Below the pieces are notes generated by a model, which did not search any database, had not been told where the DNA came from, and saw only the letters and a list, made by a program, of their open reading frames with translations. Shown here in pieces: positions 35,856 through 44,900 of a stretch of 64,000 bases of DNA. The stretch's first letter is position 1, and every line of letters begins with the position of its first letter. This DNA comes from Nocardia pneumoniae NBRC 100136 (lineage in GTDB: Bacteria; Actinomycetota; Actinomycetes; Mycobacteriales; Mycobacteriaceae): assembly GCF_000308755.1 (NCBI RefSeq), contig NZ_BAGF01000017.1, forward strand, positions 186,001 to 250,000, given 5' to 3'. A program made the position numbers and the translations under genes.

Positions 35856-36560
35856 TCACTGGTCGGCGCCGTTGGGCGCCACGCAGCAGACGCGAACGAA
35901 CTCGTCGAAGGTCTCGGTGAGCGCGTCGCGTCCCGCCCTGGACGCGGTCGCCACGTCCTCGTCGTCGAACAGCTCACCGGTGCACTCCATGCCGACGGTG
36001 CCGATCAGCTGCCAGGTACCCAGGATGAGGCGCACGGCGCGGGCGTCCGGCTCGGTGCCGAGGCGCTCGGCGAGCACGGCCGCGATCGCGGCGTTCTTGT
36101 CGTCGGCGTGCTCGAGGCTCCGTGCGCTGACCGAAGGGCTGCCACGGAGGATCCGCCGCATTTGCTGGTATCGCCGGAACGAGATCGGGCTGGTGTCGCC
36201 CGCTTCGGTGGCCTGGTCGACGACCTGCAGGAATGCCTCGCGCAACGCGGCCAGTTCGTTGCCGGTGCGGGGCAGCCCGCGCAGCGTCTCGGCCACGGCG
36301 ATCCCGAAGTCCTGCACGGGGCCGAGCACGATGGCCTCTTTGCTGTCGAAATAGCGATTGATGGTGCGCGGCGAGACGTCCGCGGCGTTGGCGATCTGCT
36401 CGATCGTGGTCGCGTCGAAGCCCTGCGCGTCGCACAGGTCGAGCGCGACTTCGATGATGCGCAACCTGGTCTGCTGCTTCTTGCGTTCGCGCAGCCCTGG
36501 GGTTGGGGGTGGGCTGCCCTCGGCTGCGCTCACGCCCATCGGCGCTGATGACTCGAGCAT
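35856..36560 (-). CDS. TetR-family regulator of the adjacent MFS exporter
   Basis: This 234-residue regulator has the TetR helix-turn-helix RLRIIEVALDLCDAQGFDATTIEQIANAADVSPRTINRYFDSKEAIV preceded by a 25-residue flexible N-terminus. It is divergent from an MFS exporter gene, with two inverted repeats in the 127-base gap, so it probably represses both. TAGCAT ends 7 nt before the ATG at 36560, supporting this start and a leaderless message. Confidence 0.9.
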   Translation of the reverse strand: MLESSAPMGVSAAEGSPPPTPGLRERKKQQTRLRIIEVALDLCDAQGFDATTIEQIANAADVSPRTINRYFDSKEAIVLGPVQDFGIAVAETLRGLPRTGNELAALREAFLQVVDQATEAGDTSPISFRRYQQMRRILRGSPSVSARSLEHADDKNAAIAAVLAERLGTEPDARAVRLILGTWQLIGTVGMECTGELFDDEDVATASRAGRDALTETFDEFVRVCCVAPNGADQ

Positions 36561-36605
36561 TTCCTCATGCTAACGCAACCCGCCGATTTCCTGTCCGGAA
36601 CAGTC

Positions 36606-36647
36606 AAATGTCGTGATACGACATTTTTCTCTTGACGACAAATGTCG
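36606..36647. promoter_or_regulatory. Operators between tetR and the MFS gene
   Basis: A perfect inverted repeat AAATGTCGT-GAT-ACGACATTT spans 36606-36626. A related shorter one, CGACA-AA-TGTCG, spans 36636-36647 and overlaps a -35-like TTGACG (36632-36637) for the rightward gene. Both share the half-site TGTCG. Confidence 0.75.
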
Positions 36648-36687
36648 CTCGATGACAGGATGATCCGGCACATCGAAGGACGAGGAG

Positions 36688-38187
36688 ATGACAGTGACGG
36701 AAACTGCGACGGCGGTGGACGCGCCGGGAAGACAGGGCGGTTCAGCGCGCTGGCTCGCGCTGGCGGTAATCGCGTTGGCCCAGCTCATGGTGGTACTGGA
36801 CGCCACCATCGTGACCATTTCGCTGCCGTTCGCGCAGCGTGATCTCGAGATCAGCGACGGCAACCGGCAATGGATGCTCACCGCCTACACGCTGATCTTC
36901 GGCGGCCTGCTGCTGCTGGGCGGCCGACTGGCCGACTACCTCGGGCGACGCCGGATCTTCATCATCGGCCTGATCGGCTTCGCGGGAGCCTCGGCCCTGG
37001 CCGGTCTCGCCCAGAACGGCGCGGAGCTGTTCGCTGGGCGCGCGCTGCAGGGCGCGTTCGCGGCGCTGCTCGCGCCCGCCGCGCTCTCCCTGCTGTCGGT
37101 GACGTTCACCGAGCCGGGTGAGCGGGCCACCGCCTTCGGCGTGTTCGCGGGCATTTCCGCGGGCGGCGCGGCGCTCGGCCTGATCGCGGGCGGCGCGCTC
37201 ACCGAGTACGCGTCGTGGCGGTGGTGCCTGCTGGTCAATACGCCGATCGCGCTGCTCGCGTTGGTCGGGGCACTGGCCTGGGTGGTGAAGGACGTGCCTG
37301 CGCCGCGCACCGGAGGCTATGACGTGCCCGGTGCCGTCACGGTGACGCTCGGCCTGATCGCCATCGTGTACGGATTCAGCCGCGCCGCCGACGACGGCTG
37401 GCTGGCGGGCAGCACCCTGGCGCTGCTGATCGCGGGCTTGGCCCTGCTCGTGGCCTTCGTCGCGATCGAACGGCGCTCGGCGAACCCGCTGCTGCCGCTG
37501 CACATCCCCGGAGAGATCAACCGCGGTGGCGCGTTCCTGGCCGCGCTGCTCATCCCGATCGCCATGTTCGCGATGTTCCTGTTCCTGAGCTACTACTTCC
37601 AGATCACGCTGGGCTACTCCGCCCTGAAGGCGGGCTTCGCGTTCCTGCCCTTCCCGGCGGGCATCGCGATCTCCGCGGGCGTCACCAGCGCTCTGCTGCC
37701 CAAGCTCGGCCCGCGTCCGCTGATGGTGGCCGGTGCGGTGCTTGGTGTCATCGGCTTGCTGCTGCTGGCCCAGCTGAGCTTCGGTGACAGCTACGTCGCC
37801 GGCGTGCTGCCCGCGCAGGTGCTCATCGCGCTCGGCATGGGCCCGCTGTTCGTCGGCATGCAGACCGTCGCGCTGCACCAGGTGGAGGAAGAGGACTCGG
37901 GCGTGGCCTCCGCGCTGCTGAACGCCGCGCAGCAGGTCGGCGGCGCGGTCGGCACGGCGCTGCTGACCACCATCTCGGTGCAGGTCGCCAAGACCTTCGC
38001 GCAGGACAACCCGGGCATCGACCACCTGGCCGCCCGCGCCGCGATCCACAGCTACGACGTGGCCTTCTACGTCGGCGCCGGGTTCTTCCTCGCGGCGGTT
38101 CCGATCATCGCGCTGATGATCCGGGACCGGCCGGAGAACCTGATCGAAGGCTCCGAGGACGGCGCCCGGATTCCGGTCGCGGTCTGA
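36688..38187 (+). CDS. MFS drug exporter, DHA2 (14-helix) type
   Basis: This 499-residue transporter has the 14-helix pattern of EmrB/QacA proteins. Conserved motifs are LMVVLDATIVTISLPFAQ in helix 1, GGRLADYLGRRRIF (motif A) and the antiporter motif C region GISAGGAALGLIAGGALTEYASWRWCLLVNTPI. It probably expels a hydrophobic toxic compound using proton motive force. ATG 36688 is used; GTG 36694 has a better-spaced GAGGAG. The divergent TetR gene and operators indicate induction by substrate. Confidence 0.92.
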   Translation: MTVTETATAVDAPGRQGGSARWLALAVIALAQLMVVLDATIVTISLPFAQRDLEISDGNRQWMLTAYTLIFGGLLLLGGRLADYLGRRRIFIIGLIGFAGASALAGLAQNGAELFAGRALQGAFAALLAPAALSLLSVTFTEPGERATAFGVFAGISAGGAALGLIAGGALTEYASWRWCLLVNTPIALLALVGALAWVVKDVPAPRTGGYDVPGAVTVTLGLIAIVYGFSRAADDGWLAGSTLALLIAGLALLVAFVAIERRSANPLLPLHIPGEINRGGAFLAALLIPIAMFAMFLFLSYYFQITLGYSALKAGFAFLPFPAGIAISAGVTSALLPKLGPRPLMVAGAVLGVIGLLLLAQLSFGDSYVAGVLPAQVLIALGMGPLFVGMQTVALHQVEEEDSGVASALLNAAQQVGGAVGTALLTTISVQVAKTFAQDNPGIDHLAARAAIHSYDVAFYVGAGFFLAAVPIIALMIRDRPENLIEGSEDGARIPVAV

Positions 38188-38201
38188 TCCTCCGCGGGAA
38201 A

Positions 38202-38243
38202 GGTCCGCGCATCGCTTCAGCGGTGCGCGGACCTCGCCGTTTT
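38202..38243 (+). terminator. Terminator after the MFS gene
   Basis: Stem GGTCCGCGCA (38202-38211) / TGCGCGGACC (38224-38233), extended inside the loop by CGC/GCG, followed by a T-run at 38239-38243. Confidence 0.75.
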
Positions 38244-38322
38244 CCGGCCGGGGCCGGTTGCCGCGCCGGAACGGAAGGCGGATCATGGGGCACGGCGGTT
38301 CCGTGGCTCTGCGGAGGCGCCG

Positions 38323-38340
38323 AGCTACCGATCGGTAGCT
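38323..38340. promoter_or_regulatory. Orphan TetR-like palindrome
   Basis: AGCTACCGATCGGTAGCT is an 18-bp perfect palindrome with the ACCGATCGGT centre common in TetR operators. It lies 197 bases before icd, with no TetR gene of clear relation beside it. Confidence 0.5.
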
Positions 38341-38428
38341 GACGTGGTGCGTCTCACTCAGGGGGCTGCCCGTGCGGTGAGGACTTCGGCAGCAGTACGC
38401 TTGTCTTGTTTGCACCACATGTCTCGCG

Positions 38429-38454
38429 GACAACGCGGGACCATATACGTTGTC
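38429..38454. promoter_or_regulatory. Inverted repeat in the icd leader region
   Basis: GACAACG (38429-38435) and CGTTGTC (38448-38454) form a 7-bp inverted repeat with a 12-nt spacer, 83 bases before icd. It may be a regulator site or a leader hairpin. The rest of the 350-base region shows no gene. Confidence 0.35.
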
Positions 38455-38537
38455 TGTTGGAACAGCTGGGGTCCGCTCACAAGCGTGTTCGCCTGGCCGT
38501 GCAATGAGGGCACCATCCTAGGAGGACACGAAGATCC

Positions 38538-39755
38538 ATGTCCAAGATCAAGGTTGAAGGCACCGTCGTAGAACTCGACGGCGACGAGATGACCCGGATC
38601 ATCTGGCAGTTCATCAAGGACAAGCTGATCCACCCCTATCTCGATGTGAACCTGGAGTACTACGACCTCGGCATCGAGTACCGGGACAAGACAGACGACC
38701 AGGTCACCATCGACGCCGCGAACGCCATCAAGCAGCACGGCGTCGGCGTGAAGTGCGCCACCATCACGCCGGACGAGGCGCGGGTCAAGGAATTCGGCCT
38801 GAAGAAGATGTGGCGCTCGCCCAACGGAACCATCCGTAACATCCTGGGTGGCACCATCTTCCGTGCCCCGATCATCATCTCGAACGTCCCGCGGCTGGTG
38901 CCCGGCTGGACCAAGCCGATCATCATCGGCCGTCACGCCTTCGGCGACCAGTACCGCGCCACCGACTTCAAGGTCTTCCAGGGCGGCACCGTCACCCTCA
39001 CCTTCACCCCGGACGACGGCAGCGAGCCGATCGTGCACGAGGTCGTGAAGATGCCCGAGGACGGCGGCGTGGTCATGGGCATGTACAACTTCCGCAAGTC
39101 CATCGAGGATTTCGCGCGGGCGTCGTTCAACTACGGCCTGCAGCAGAACTACCCGGTGTACATGTCGACGAAGAACACCATCCTGAAGGCCTACGACGGC
39201 ATGTTCAAGGACACCTTCCAGGACATCTTCGACGCCGAGTTCAAGAGCCAGTTCGACGCCGCGGGCCTGACCTACGAGCACCGCCTCATCGACGACATGG
39301 TCGCCTCCTCCATGAAGTGGGAGGGCGGCTACGTCTGGGCCTGCAAGAACTACGACGGCGACGTGCAGTCCGACACCGTGGCCCAGGGCTTCGGTTCGCT
39401 CGGCCTGATGACCTCGGTGCTGCTCACCCCGGACGGCAAGACCTGTGAGGCCGAGGCCGCGCACGGCACGGTCACCCGGCACTACCGCCAGCACCAGCAG
39501 GGCAAGCCCACCTCGACCAACCCGATCGCGTCGATCTTCGCCTGGACCCGTGGCCTCGAGCACCGCGGCAAGCTGGACAACACCCCGGAGGTCATCGGCT
39601 TCGCGCAGACCCTGGAGGACGTCGTCATCAAGACCGTCGAGGGCGGCCAGATGACCAAGGACCTCGCCCTGCTCGTCGGCGGGGACCAGGGCTACCTGAC
39701 CACCGAGGAATTCCTCAGCGCACTGGACGCCAACCTGGCTCGCGCGTTGCGCTGA
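38538..39755 (+). CDS. icd: NADP-dependent isocitrate dehydrogenase
   Basis: This 405-residue homodimeric, eukaryote-like isocitrate dehydrogenase makes 2-oxoglutarate, CO2 and NADPH. It has [31 protein letters not shown], substrate residues in [19 protein letters not shown], the metal-binding [30 protein letters not shown] and [33 protein letters not shown]. It corresponds to icd1 (Rv3339c), which neighbours metX in M. tuberculosis. GGAGG lies upstream. A repeat copy begins 6 bases after the stop. Confidence 0.96.
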   Translation: MSKIKVEGTVVELDGDEMTRIIWQFIKDKLIHPYLDVNLEYYDLGIEYRDKTDDQVTIDAANAIKQHGVGVKCATITPDEARVKEFGLKKMWRSPNGTIRNILGGTIFRAPIIISNVPRLVPGWTKPIIIGRHAFGDQYRATDFKVFQGGTVTLTFTPDDGSEPIVHEVVKMPEDGGVVMGMYNFRKSIEDFARASFNYGLQQNYPVYMSTKNTILKAYDGMFKDTFQDIFDAEFKSQFDAAGLTYEHRLIDDMVASSMKWEGGYVWACKNYDGDVQSDTVAQGFGSLGLMTSVLLTPDGKTCEAEAAHGTVTRHYRQHQQGKPTSTNPIASIFAWTRGLEHRGKLDNTPEVIGFAQTLEDVVIKTVEGGQMTKDLALLVGGDQGYLTTEEFLSALDANLARALR

Positions 39756-39760
39756 GCTCC

Positions 39761-39784
39761 GCTCCCCCGCCTCTCCGCGTCTTC
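39761..39784 (-). repeat. Dispersed intergenic repeat, copy 3
   Basis: An exact 24-base reverse-complement match of 329-352. It begins 6 bases after the icd stop; this places the element close to gene ends or starts in all three copies. Confidence 0.75.
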
Positions 39785-39953
39785 TGCCGGTCGTCGGTGC
39801 CGCGAGGTGTTCGCTCCGGGCCGCCGGTGACTGCGCGGCTGAGGTCTGGGCGTGCCCGACGAGTTACCCATGTTCGAGCGAAATCAACTGTCGCTTGGGC
39901 AGACTGATGCGAACGCCGCGGCTCCATGTGTGATGCGGAGCATCGGTGTTGAT

Positions 39954-39993
39954 CCGGGCACCCGCCCCACCTTCTGGTGGAACGGGTGCCCGG
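39954..39993. terminator. Bidirectional terminator between icd and the imine reductase-like gene
   Basis: Perfect 11-bp stem CCGGGCACCCG (39954-39964) / CGGGTGCCCGG (39983-39993) with an inner CCACC/GGTGG pairing, followed by ACTGTTTT. The 200 bases before it contain no gene I can support. Confidence 0.8.
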
Positions 39994-40030
39994 ACTGTTT
40001 TCGCCCGCGAGTGGCTCACTGGTTCGCCGA

Positions 40031-40924
40031 TCAGCTCGCGGGGACCGCCGTCTCATCGAGCAGGCCCGCGACGGCACGCGTGAAGCTGGCCGTTCCGTTG
40101 CCGCGTTCGACCTCCGCCTCGAACAGCCGGAGCAGGGGATCGAGCAGATCGGTCGCCACGCCTTGCTTGCGGCTGGCGGTCAGGATGTTGGCCAGACCCG
40201 CGCGGTTGACCGCCAGGTCGGAGAAGTTGACCGGGAACTGGCGGGAGTCGATCTCCGCGGCGAGCACCGGCAGCATGTCCAGCAGAGAGCGGAACCACGG
40301 AACCAGGAAGCCGTCGGTGAACTCGCCCGCCGCGAAATCCTCGCTGCCGACCATCGCGACGGCCTGGAAGAACCCGGCGAACATGCCGTACATGCCCGCG
40401 AGCACCGCCATGTCGTGCAAACCCGCCAGGCCCGCGTCCGCTCCGAGGTACTTCGCGTTCCCGAGCTCGGCGATGGTGGTGGCGTGCTCGGCGTGCGCGG
40501 TGGGGGAGCCGCTGTATATCAGCAGAGTGCCGGATGTGCCGAGAGTCTGCGGAACCCCGAGGATGGCGCCGTCGAGAAAGCGGCCGTCCCGCGCCTCGAT
40601 CGCGCTGACCAGGTCGCGCGCCTGGTCCGGGCGGCCGGTCGCGACATTCAAGACAGTGCGCCCGTCCAGTTCACCGGGTACCGACCCGAGCAGGGTGGCC
40701 GTCGCTTCGGTGTCGGCCAACGCCACCACGACGAGCCTTCCCGCCGCGATCGCCTCGGCGGGAGATGCCGCTCGTGTGGCGCCGAGCTCTTCGAGTCCGA
40801 CTCCCTTGTCCGCGGACCGGTTCCACACGGTCGTCGGGTGGCCGTTGCGCAGGAAGATCTGGGCGATCGCCGCGCCGATGCGCCCCAGGCCGAGCACGGT
40901 CACCGGTGTCCGGTTGTCGTTCAT
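40031..40924 (-). CDS. NADP-binding imine reductase-like oxidoreductase
   Basis: This 297-residue protein has an N-terminal Rossmann domain of the 6-phosphogluconate dehydrogenase type (VTVLGLGRIGAAIAQIFLRNGHPTTVWNRSADK) and a C-terminal all-helical dimerisation domain (AGLAGLHDMAVLAGMYGMFAGFFQAVAMVGSE). This combination and length fit the imine reductase/reductive aminase group rather than beta-hydroxyacid dehydrogenases. The Asp in LHDMAV is a candidate proton donor. The substrate is unknown. GGAGG precedes the ATG at 40924. A GlxA-type regulator is divergent and may control it. Confidence 0.82.
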   Translation of the reverse strand: MNDNRTPVTVLGLGRIGAAIAQIFLRNGHPTTVWNRSADKGVGLEELGATRAASPAEAIAAGRLVVVALADTEATATLLGSVPGELDGRTVLNVATGRPDQARDLVSAIEARDGRFLDGAILGVPQTLGTSGTLLIYSGSPTAHAEHATTIAELGNAKYLGADAGLAGLHDMAVLAGMYGMFAGFFQAVAMVGSEDFAAGEFTDGFLVPWFRSLLDMLPVLAAEIDSRQFPVNFSDLAVNRAGLANILTASRKQGVATDLLDPLLRLFEAEVERGNGTASFTRAVAGLLDETAVPAS

Positions 40925-41049
40925 GGATTCCTCCGTCGATACGTGAAGTTCGGGTGTGGGGCGCCCGCAGACCAGTCTCAGTGCCGAAGAGCGGACACGG
41001 TGAGTGGCAGGACTGCCCATAACCGAACGATTCCTGCCATACTCGGGCG

Positions 41050-42066
41050 ATGACCGGTCGAGTCGCGATGGCGATTGCCCCTGGGGCCCTGCATCCTTGG
41101 GATCTCTACGAGCTGGGCGTGGTGGTCTCGATCTTCGGCACGCCGCAGCCCGATCTGGCCGACCCGTGGTACGACCTGCGGGTGTGCTCGGTGACACCGG
41201 AACCGGAGACGCAACCGATGGGCTTCGGAGCGTTCCTCCGCCCGGAATACGGGCTGACCGAACTGCTGGAGGCCGACACGGTGATCGTCCCGTCCGTCGC
41301 GCACGACTGCGTCACCGCCGAACGTGAACTGCCACGGGAACTGTTGGACGCCTTGGTCGAAGCCCATCGTCGGGGAGCCCGCATGGTGGCCCTCTGCGAC
41401 GGAACCTTCGCGCTCGCCGCGGCCGGAATACTGAACGGCCGCCGCGTCACCGCGCATTGGGAGCATGCGCCGCTGCTGGCCAAGCGCTATCCGGACATCG
41501 AGGTGGACGGCTCGGTGCTCTACGTCGACGACGAGGACATCCTCACCAGCGCGGGCATGACCGCCGCACTCGACCTCTGCCTGCACCTGGTCCGCCGCGA
41601 TCTCGGCGCCGCCGTGGCCAACCGGTTGGCACGCCGCATGGTGATCCCGCCGCACCGCTCCGGCGGACAAGCGCAATTCGTCGACCTCACCGTGCCCGCA
41701 CGTGCCGAGGACGACCTCGGCCCCGTACTGCAATGGGCCGTCGCCCACCTCGACGAACCCCTCACCGTCGAAACCCTCGCCGCGAAGGCGAACATGAGCC
41801 AGCGCACGTTCCACCGCCGCCTGCAACGCGCCACCGGCGTGACCCCGATGCAGTGGCTCCTCGGCCGGCGCCTCGCCCACGCCCAATCCCTGTTGGAATC
41901 CACCGATTACGGCATCGAGCGGATCAGCCGAATGTCCGGCCTCGGCACCGCTGCCAACCTCCGCCGCCACTTCGCGGCCATAATCGGCGTGACACCAGCG
42001 CAATACCGCCGCACCTTCCAACAGCGCGAACCAGCCCTCGGCTCGGCACAGCCCCCAGGCACGTGA
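41050..42066 (+). CDS. GlxA-family AraC-type regulator
   Basis: This 338-residue regulator has an N-terminal DJ-1/PfpI-like domain (AIAPGALHPWDLYELGVVVSIFG ... GARMVALCDGTFALAAAGILNGRRVTAHWEH) and a C-terminal double helix-turn-helix of the AraC type (LTVETLAAKANMSQRTFHRRLQRATGVTPMQWLLGRRLAHAQSLLESTDYGIERISRMSGLGTAANLRRHFAAIIGVTPAQYRR). It is divergent from the imine reductase-like gene, with a 125-base gap, and is the likely regulator. CATACT ends 7 nt before the ATG, compatible with a leaderless message. Confidence 0.9.
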   Translation: MTGRVAMAIAPGALHPWDLYELGVVVSIFGTPQPDLADPWYDLRVCSVTPEPETQPMGFGAFLRPEYGLTELLEADTVIVPSVAHDCVTAERELPRELLDALVEAHRRGARMVALCDGTFALAAAGILNGRRVTAHWEHAPLLAKRYPDIEVDGSVLYVDDEDILTSAGMTAALDLCLHLVRRDLGAAVANRLARRMVIPPHRSGGQAQFVDLTVPARAEDDLGPVLQWAVAHLDEPLTVETLAAKANMSQRTFHRRLQRATGVTPMQWLLGRRLAHAQSLLESTDYGIERISRMSGLGTAANLRRHFAAIIGVTPAQYRRTFQQREPALGSAQPPGT

Positions 42067-42117
42067 CCACGAGTGGCACATGGCTGCGGCGTCGACCGAG
42101 AAGACCTCTCCGTCGTG

Positions 42118-42561
42118 TGCCACTCGCCTCGCTGGCCGCCGCGACGCTGGCGCCGGTGGGGCAGCGAGCTGAGGCGGTTGCTGCGGTTATGCTGGGGTTG
42201 AGCGCCGCCAACGTTGTCGGCGTTCCCGCAGCTGCCTGGCTTGGGCGGCGTCTCGGCTGGCGCTCATGGTGGTCGCGGTGATCGGTGTGGCGACCGTGCG
42301 CCGCGCATAAGCCCTGCACCGGGGTCATCGGCGCATTCCTGGTCGGCTCCACGTTTACCCCTGGCCTGCAAACCCGGCCGAACGGCCGTCGCCGACGCCC
42401 TCGACCACGCCGCCCTGAACATCGCCAACGCCGCGGGTGCCTGGCTCGGCGGCCTGGTGATCGCCGCGGGCTTCGGCTACACCGCCCTTTCCCTGGTCGG
42501 CGCCGTCCTGGCCGCGAAGGGCGTGCTGCTGCTCACCGCGACGGTCTGGGCCGCGCGCTGA
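42118..42561 (+). pseudogene. MFS transporter pseudogene
   Basis: Pieces of a DHA1-type MFS transporter occur in different frames. LASLAAATLAPVGQRAEAVAAVMLGLSAANVVGVPAAAWLG (42118-42270) is the helix 4-5 region. It shifts frame into MVVAVIGVATV. GVIGAFLVGSTFTPGLQTR (near 42322-42375) is a helix 9-10 region. DALDHAALNIANAAGAWLGGLVIAAGFGYTALSLVGAVLAAKGVLLL (to 42561) is the helix 11-12 region. The N-terminal helices and middle are deleted. It follows the GlxA-type regulator, whose original target it may have been. Confidence 0.8.
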
Positions 42562-42617
42562 GGCGACGCATAGCCCGACGAAGTACGGCGGCAACTGTTG
42601 TAGGCGTCGAGTTCGAT

Positions 42618-43610
42618 CTATTGCGTGCCGGACTTCGCCTGCGTCTTCTCCGTCTCGCCTTCCTTTCGTCTGAAGGTGGCGTTCAACCGATGCGATGCCA
42701 CTTTCAGGCGGTTCAGCAAGGGGGCGAAGGGGCGGGGATCGATGTCGTGGAGAGCCTCGGTGAGCAGGCGGATGGGTTCGGTGCACGAGTCGTAGCGGGC
42801 AGCGGGGTCTTTCGCGAGCGAACGGTGCAGGATCACGTCGACCTCGGGTGGGATCCAATGCTGGCGTTCGGAGATTTCGGGCGGTGGGTCGTGTAGGTGG
42901 GCCTCCGCGGTGGCCATGAGGTTCGCGCGGGGGAACGGCGGGCGGCCGGTGAGCAGCTCGATGGCCGAGCAGGCCAGCGCGTACTGGTCCGTCGCCGGGG
43001 ACACCGTGCCCGCCCGCAGCAGTTCCGGCGCGGCATACGGCACCGATACGACGACGAAACCGTTGGTGGCCAGGGGTGGTTCGGGCCGATGCAGCCAGCG
43101 GCCCTGATCGAAGTCCGAGATCTTCACCGTGGCGGGCTCATCCGCGCCGACCAGCACGTTCGCCGGTTTGACGTCGAGATGGACCACGTCGTTTGCGTGT
43201 GCGAAATCCAGTCCGGCCGCGATACGGGTCAGCACGTGCAGCACTCGCCGCAGATCGGGGTGCTGGTGCGGCATTCGCACCAACCTCGCCCCCGTCGTGC
43301 CCGCCACATACTCGCGCGCCGACCACAGCCTGCCGTCGGTTTCCCCATGTGCGTACATCCGCACGATGTTCGGATGCCGCAGCGCGGACAGGATGTCGAA
43401 CTCGTGCAGAAATCGCGCACGCGCCTCCGGTGACCGGCTGTCGTCCGGCCCCAGAATCTTCAGCGAGACAGGCCGCGACCGTTCCGGATCCTCGGCCAGA
43501 TACACCTCGCTGCTGCCGCCATGGCCGAGCCGGGCCTGCACAACGAATCCCGCGAACTGCTCACCTGGCTCGAGTGCCACCGCCTCACCATAGTCAGCGC
43601 GGTCCGCCAT
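42618..43610 (-). CDS. Atypical serine/threonine protein kinase (soluble)
   Basis: This 330-residue Hanks-type kinase has the Gly-loop LGHGGSSEVYL (29-39), Lys51 in VSLKIL and Glu70 in FLHEFDIL. The catalytic loop is HLDVKPANVL (His144-Leu145-Asp146), so it is a non-RD kinase. The magnesium motif reads DFD (166-168) in place of DFG. The catalytic Asp and Lys remain, so activity is possible. There is no membrane helix; the C-terminus is basic and ends RRKEGETEKTQAKSGTQ. The neighbouring genes do not suggest a substrate. Confidence 0.85.
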   Translation of the reverse strand: MADRADYGEAVALEPGEQFAGFVVQARLGHGGSSEVYLAEDPERSRPVSLKILGPDDSRSPEARARFLHEFDILSALRHPNIVRMYAHGETDGRLWSAREYVAGTTGARLVRMPHQHPDLRRVLHVLTRIAAGLDFAHANDVVHLDVKPANVLVGADEPATVKISDFDQGRWLHRPEPPLATNGFVVVSVPYAAPELLRAGTVSPATDQYALACSAIELLTGRPPFPRANLMATAEAHLHDPPPEISERQHWIPPEVDVILHRSLAKDPAARYDSCTEPIRLLTEALHDIDPRPFAPLLNRLKVASHRLNATFRRKEGETEKTQAKSGTQ

Positions 43611-43812
43611 GGCGGGTTACCCGCCCTCCCTGGCGTGGGAGTGCCCGAGAACCGGCCGCTACCGGCACAACGCTCGGCTCGCATGCTGCACGGGTGCGTT
43701 TGCTCGGCACCGCGGAGGATGCCGAGAACGGGCGTCCCACTGCCGGTGCGGCACTGGATCCTTGACGGGGACACTACGTGGTGTTCCCGATGTCCGGCGC
43801 AGGACGAGCGGC

Positions 43813-44436
43813 CTATTCGGCGCGACGGACGGCGAGCGCGCGGCTGGCGATCTCCTGCAGGTGCGCCGAGGCGCGGCGCCAACGGCGAAGGGCGCGTTCG
43901 GTATCCGGGTCGATGAAATTGGAGATCAGGATGCCGCGCAGTGCGTCCATGGCCGTGTAGATGAAGTCGCGCGCCTCCTTGCGGCGCACGTCGTCCGGCA
44001 CGAAACGGGCGACCGCCATCAGGACGGCGTTGTTGACGAACGGCTCCACCTTCTCCATCGCCGCGGCCAGCACCGGATCGGTTCGCCCGGCAACCCACAG
44101 TTCGACGGTCGCGATGAACAGCGGCCCTTGGTGCAGGTCCCACAGGAACTCCAGCGCTGCCGCCACCGGATCGTCGCCGGTTTCCACCCGGGACATCTCC
44201 CGCATGGCCGTCTCGGCGCGCAGCTGCGCGAGATGACTGATCGCGGCCACTACCAGATCGGTTTTGGAGCCGAAGTGATGCACTTGGGCCCCGCGGGTCA
44301 CCCCGGCTCGTTCGGCTACCCGCGGCGTCGTTGTCCCCGCGTAGCCGTACTCGACCAGGCAGTCCACGGTCGCGTCCAGCAACCGGGTGCGCATCTCGGT
44401 GCTGCGCTGCTCCTGCGTTCGGCGCTGCTGCTTCAC
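43813..44436 (-). CDS. TetR-family regulator of the lipid-degradation operon
   Basis: This 207-residue regulator has the helix-turn-helix TRLLDATVDCLVEYGYAGTTTPRVAERAGVTRGAQVHHFGSKTDLVVAAI. It is divergent from the Ltp/MaoC/SDR/ACAD operon. The palindrome ACATACA-N4-TGTATGT occurs 36 bases before its own start and again 53 bases before the operon, so it likely represses both. The GTG at 44436 is chosen because AGGAG lies 7 nt upstream; an in-frame GTG at 44454 lacks this. Confidence 0.9.
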   Translation of the reverse strand: MKQQRRTQEQRSTEMRTRLLDATVDCLVEYGYAGTTTPRVAERAGVTRGAQVHHFGSKTDLVVAAISHLAQLRAETAMREMSRVETGDDPVAAALEFLWDLHQGPLFIATVELWVAGRTDPVLAAAMEKVEPFVNNAVLMAVARFVPDDVRRKEARDFIYTAMDALRGILISNFIDPDTERALRRWRRASAHLQEIASRALAVRRAE

Positions 44437-44471
44437 GACTACGCTCCTGGCCACCCGCCGATCTTACACTT

Positions 44472-44489
44472 ACATACAGTGTTGTATGT
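44472..44489. promoter_or_regulatory. TetR operator O1 (before tetR)
   Basis: Perfect palindrome ACATACA-GTGT-TGTATGT, also found at 44831-44848. Confidence 0.85.
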
Positions 44490-44830
44490 TCCGGTCGCGC
44501 GGGATGACGACGGACGGTGGTGGTCCCACAGGCTCACCGAAGCCGATCATCGGAGGGCGGCTGCGGGGGCGGTCCGCTGCGGGACCGGACATCTGATGGT
44601 TGCGCGGCCGAAGTGCGATCCGTCCTCCGCGGCCCCGTCTGTGCGCGTTCGAGTGGTCCCTGGCGGTCGATCGCGCGTGCAACTTGCCAGCGTGCAGCCC
44701 TGGCGGCCTAGTTCAACTCAGCCGGGGGTGGTGGCGGCACATACGCATCCAACTGTATGTCCGGAAAGAAATGCAATCCGCTGGTTATCTGCGTTCTATC
44801 GGTAACCATGCAGCCAACTCTTGCTCAGTT
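44490..44830. other. Long control region between tetR and the lipid operon
   Basis: These bases contain no gene I can support. A third, widely spaced operator-like pair, ACATAC (44739-44744) and GTATGT (44755-44760) with a 10-nt spacer, lies within it. Confidence 0.5.
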
Positions 44831-44848
44831 ACATACAGTTATGTATGT
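44831..44848. promoter_or_regulatory. TetR operator O2 (before the lipid operon)
   Basis: Perfect palindrome ACATACA-GTTA-TGTATGT, 53 bases before the Ltp start; same half-sites as 44472-44489. Confidence 0.85.
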
Positions 44849-44900
44849 TTGTTTCCTGCTCGTTCCCGCCCAGCGGTGCACGCACAACCTGAGGAGTTCG

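Noticed and set aside
44490..44830. A small gene in the tetR-Ltp gap
   Set aside because: Open frames there have no ribosome binding site and run through operator sequences; the region reads as a promoter area.
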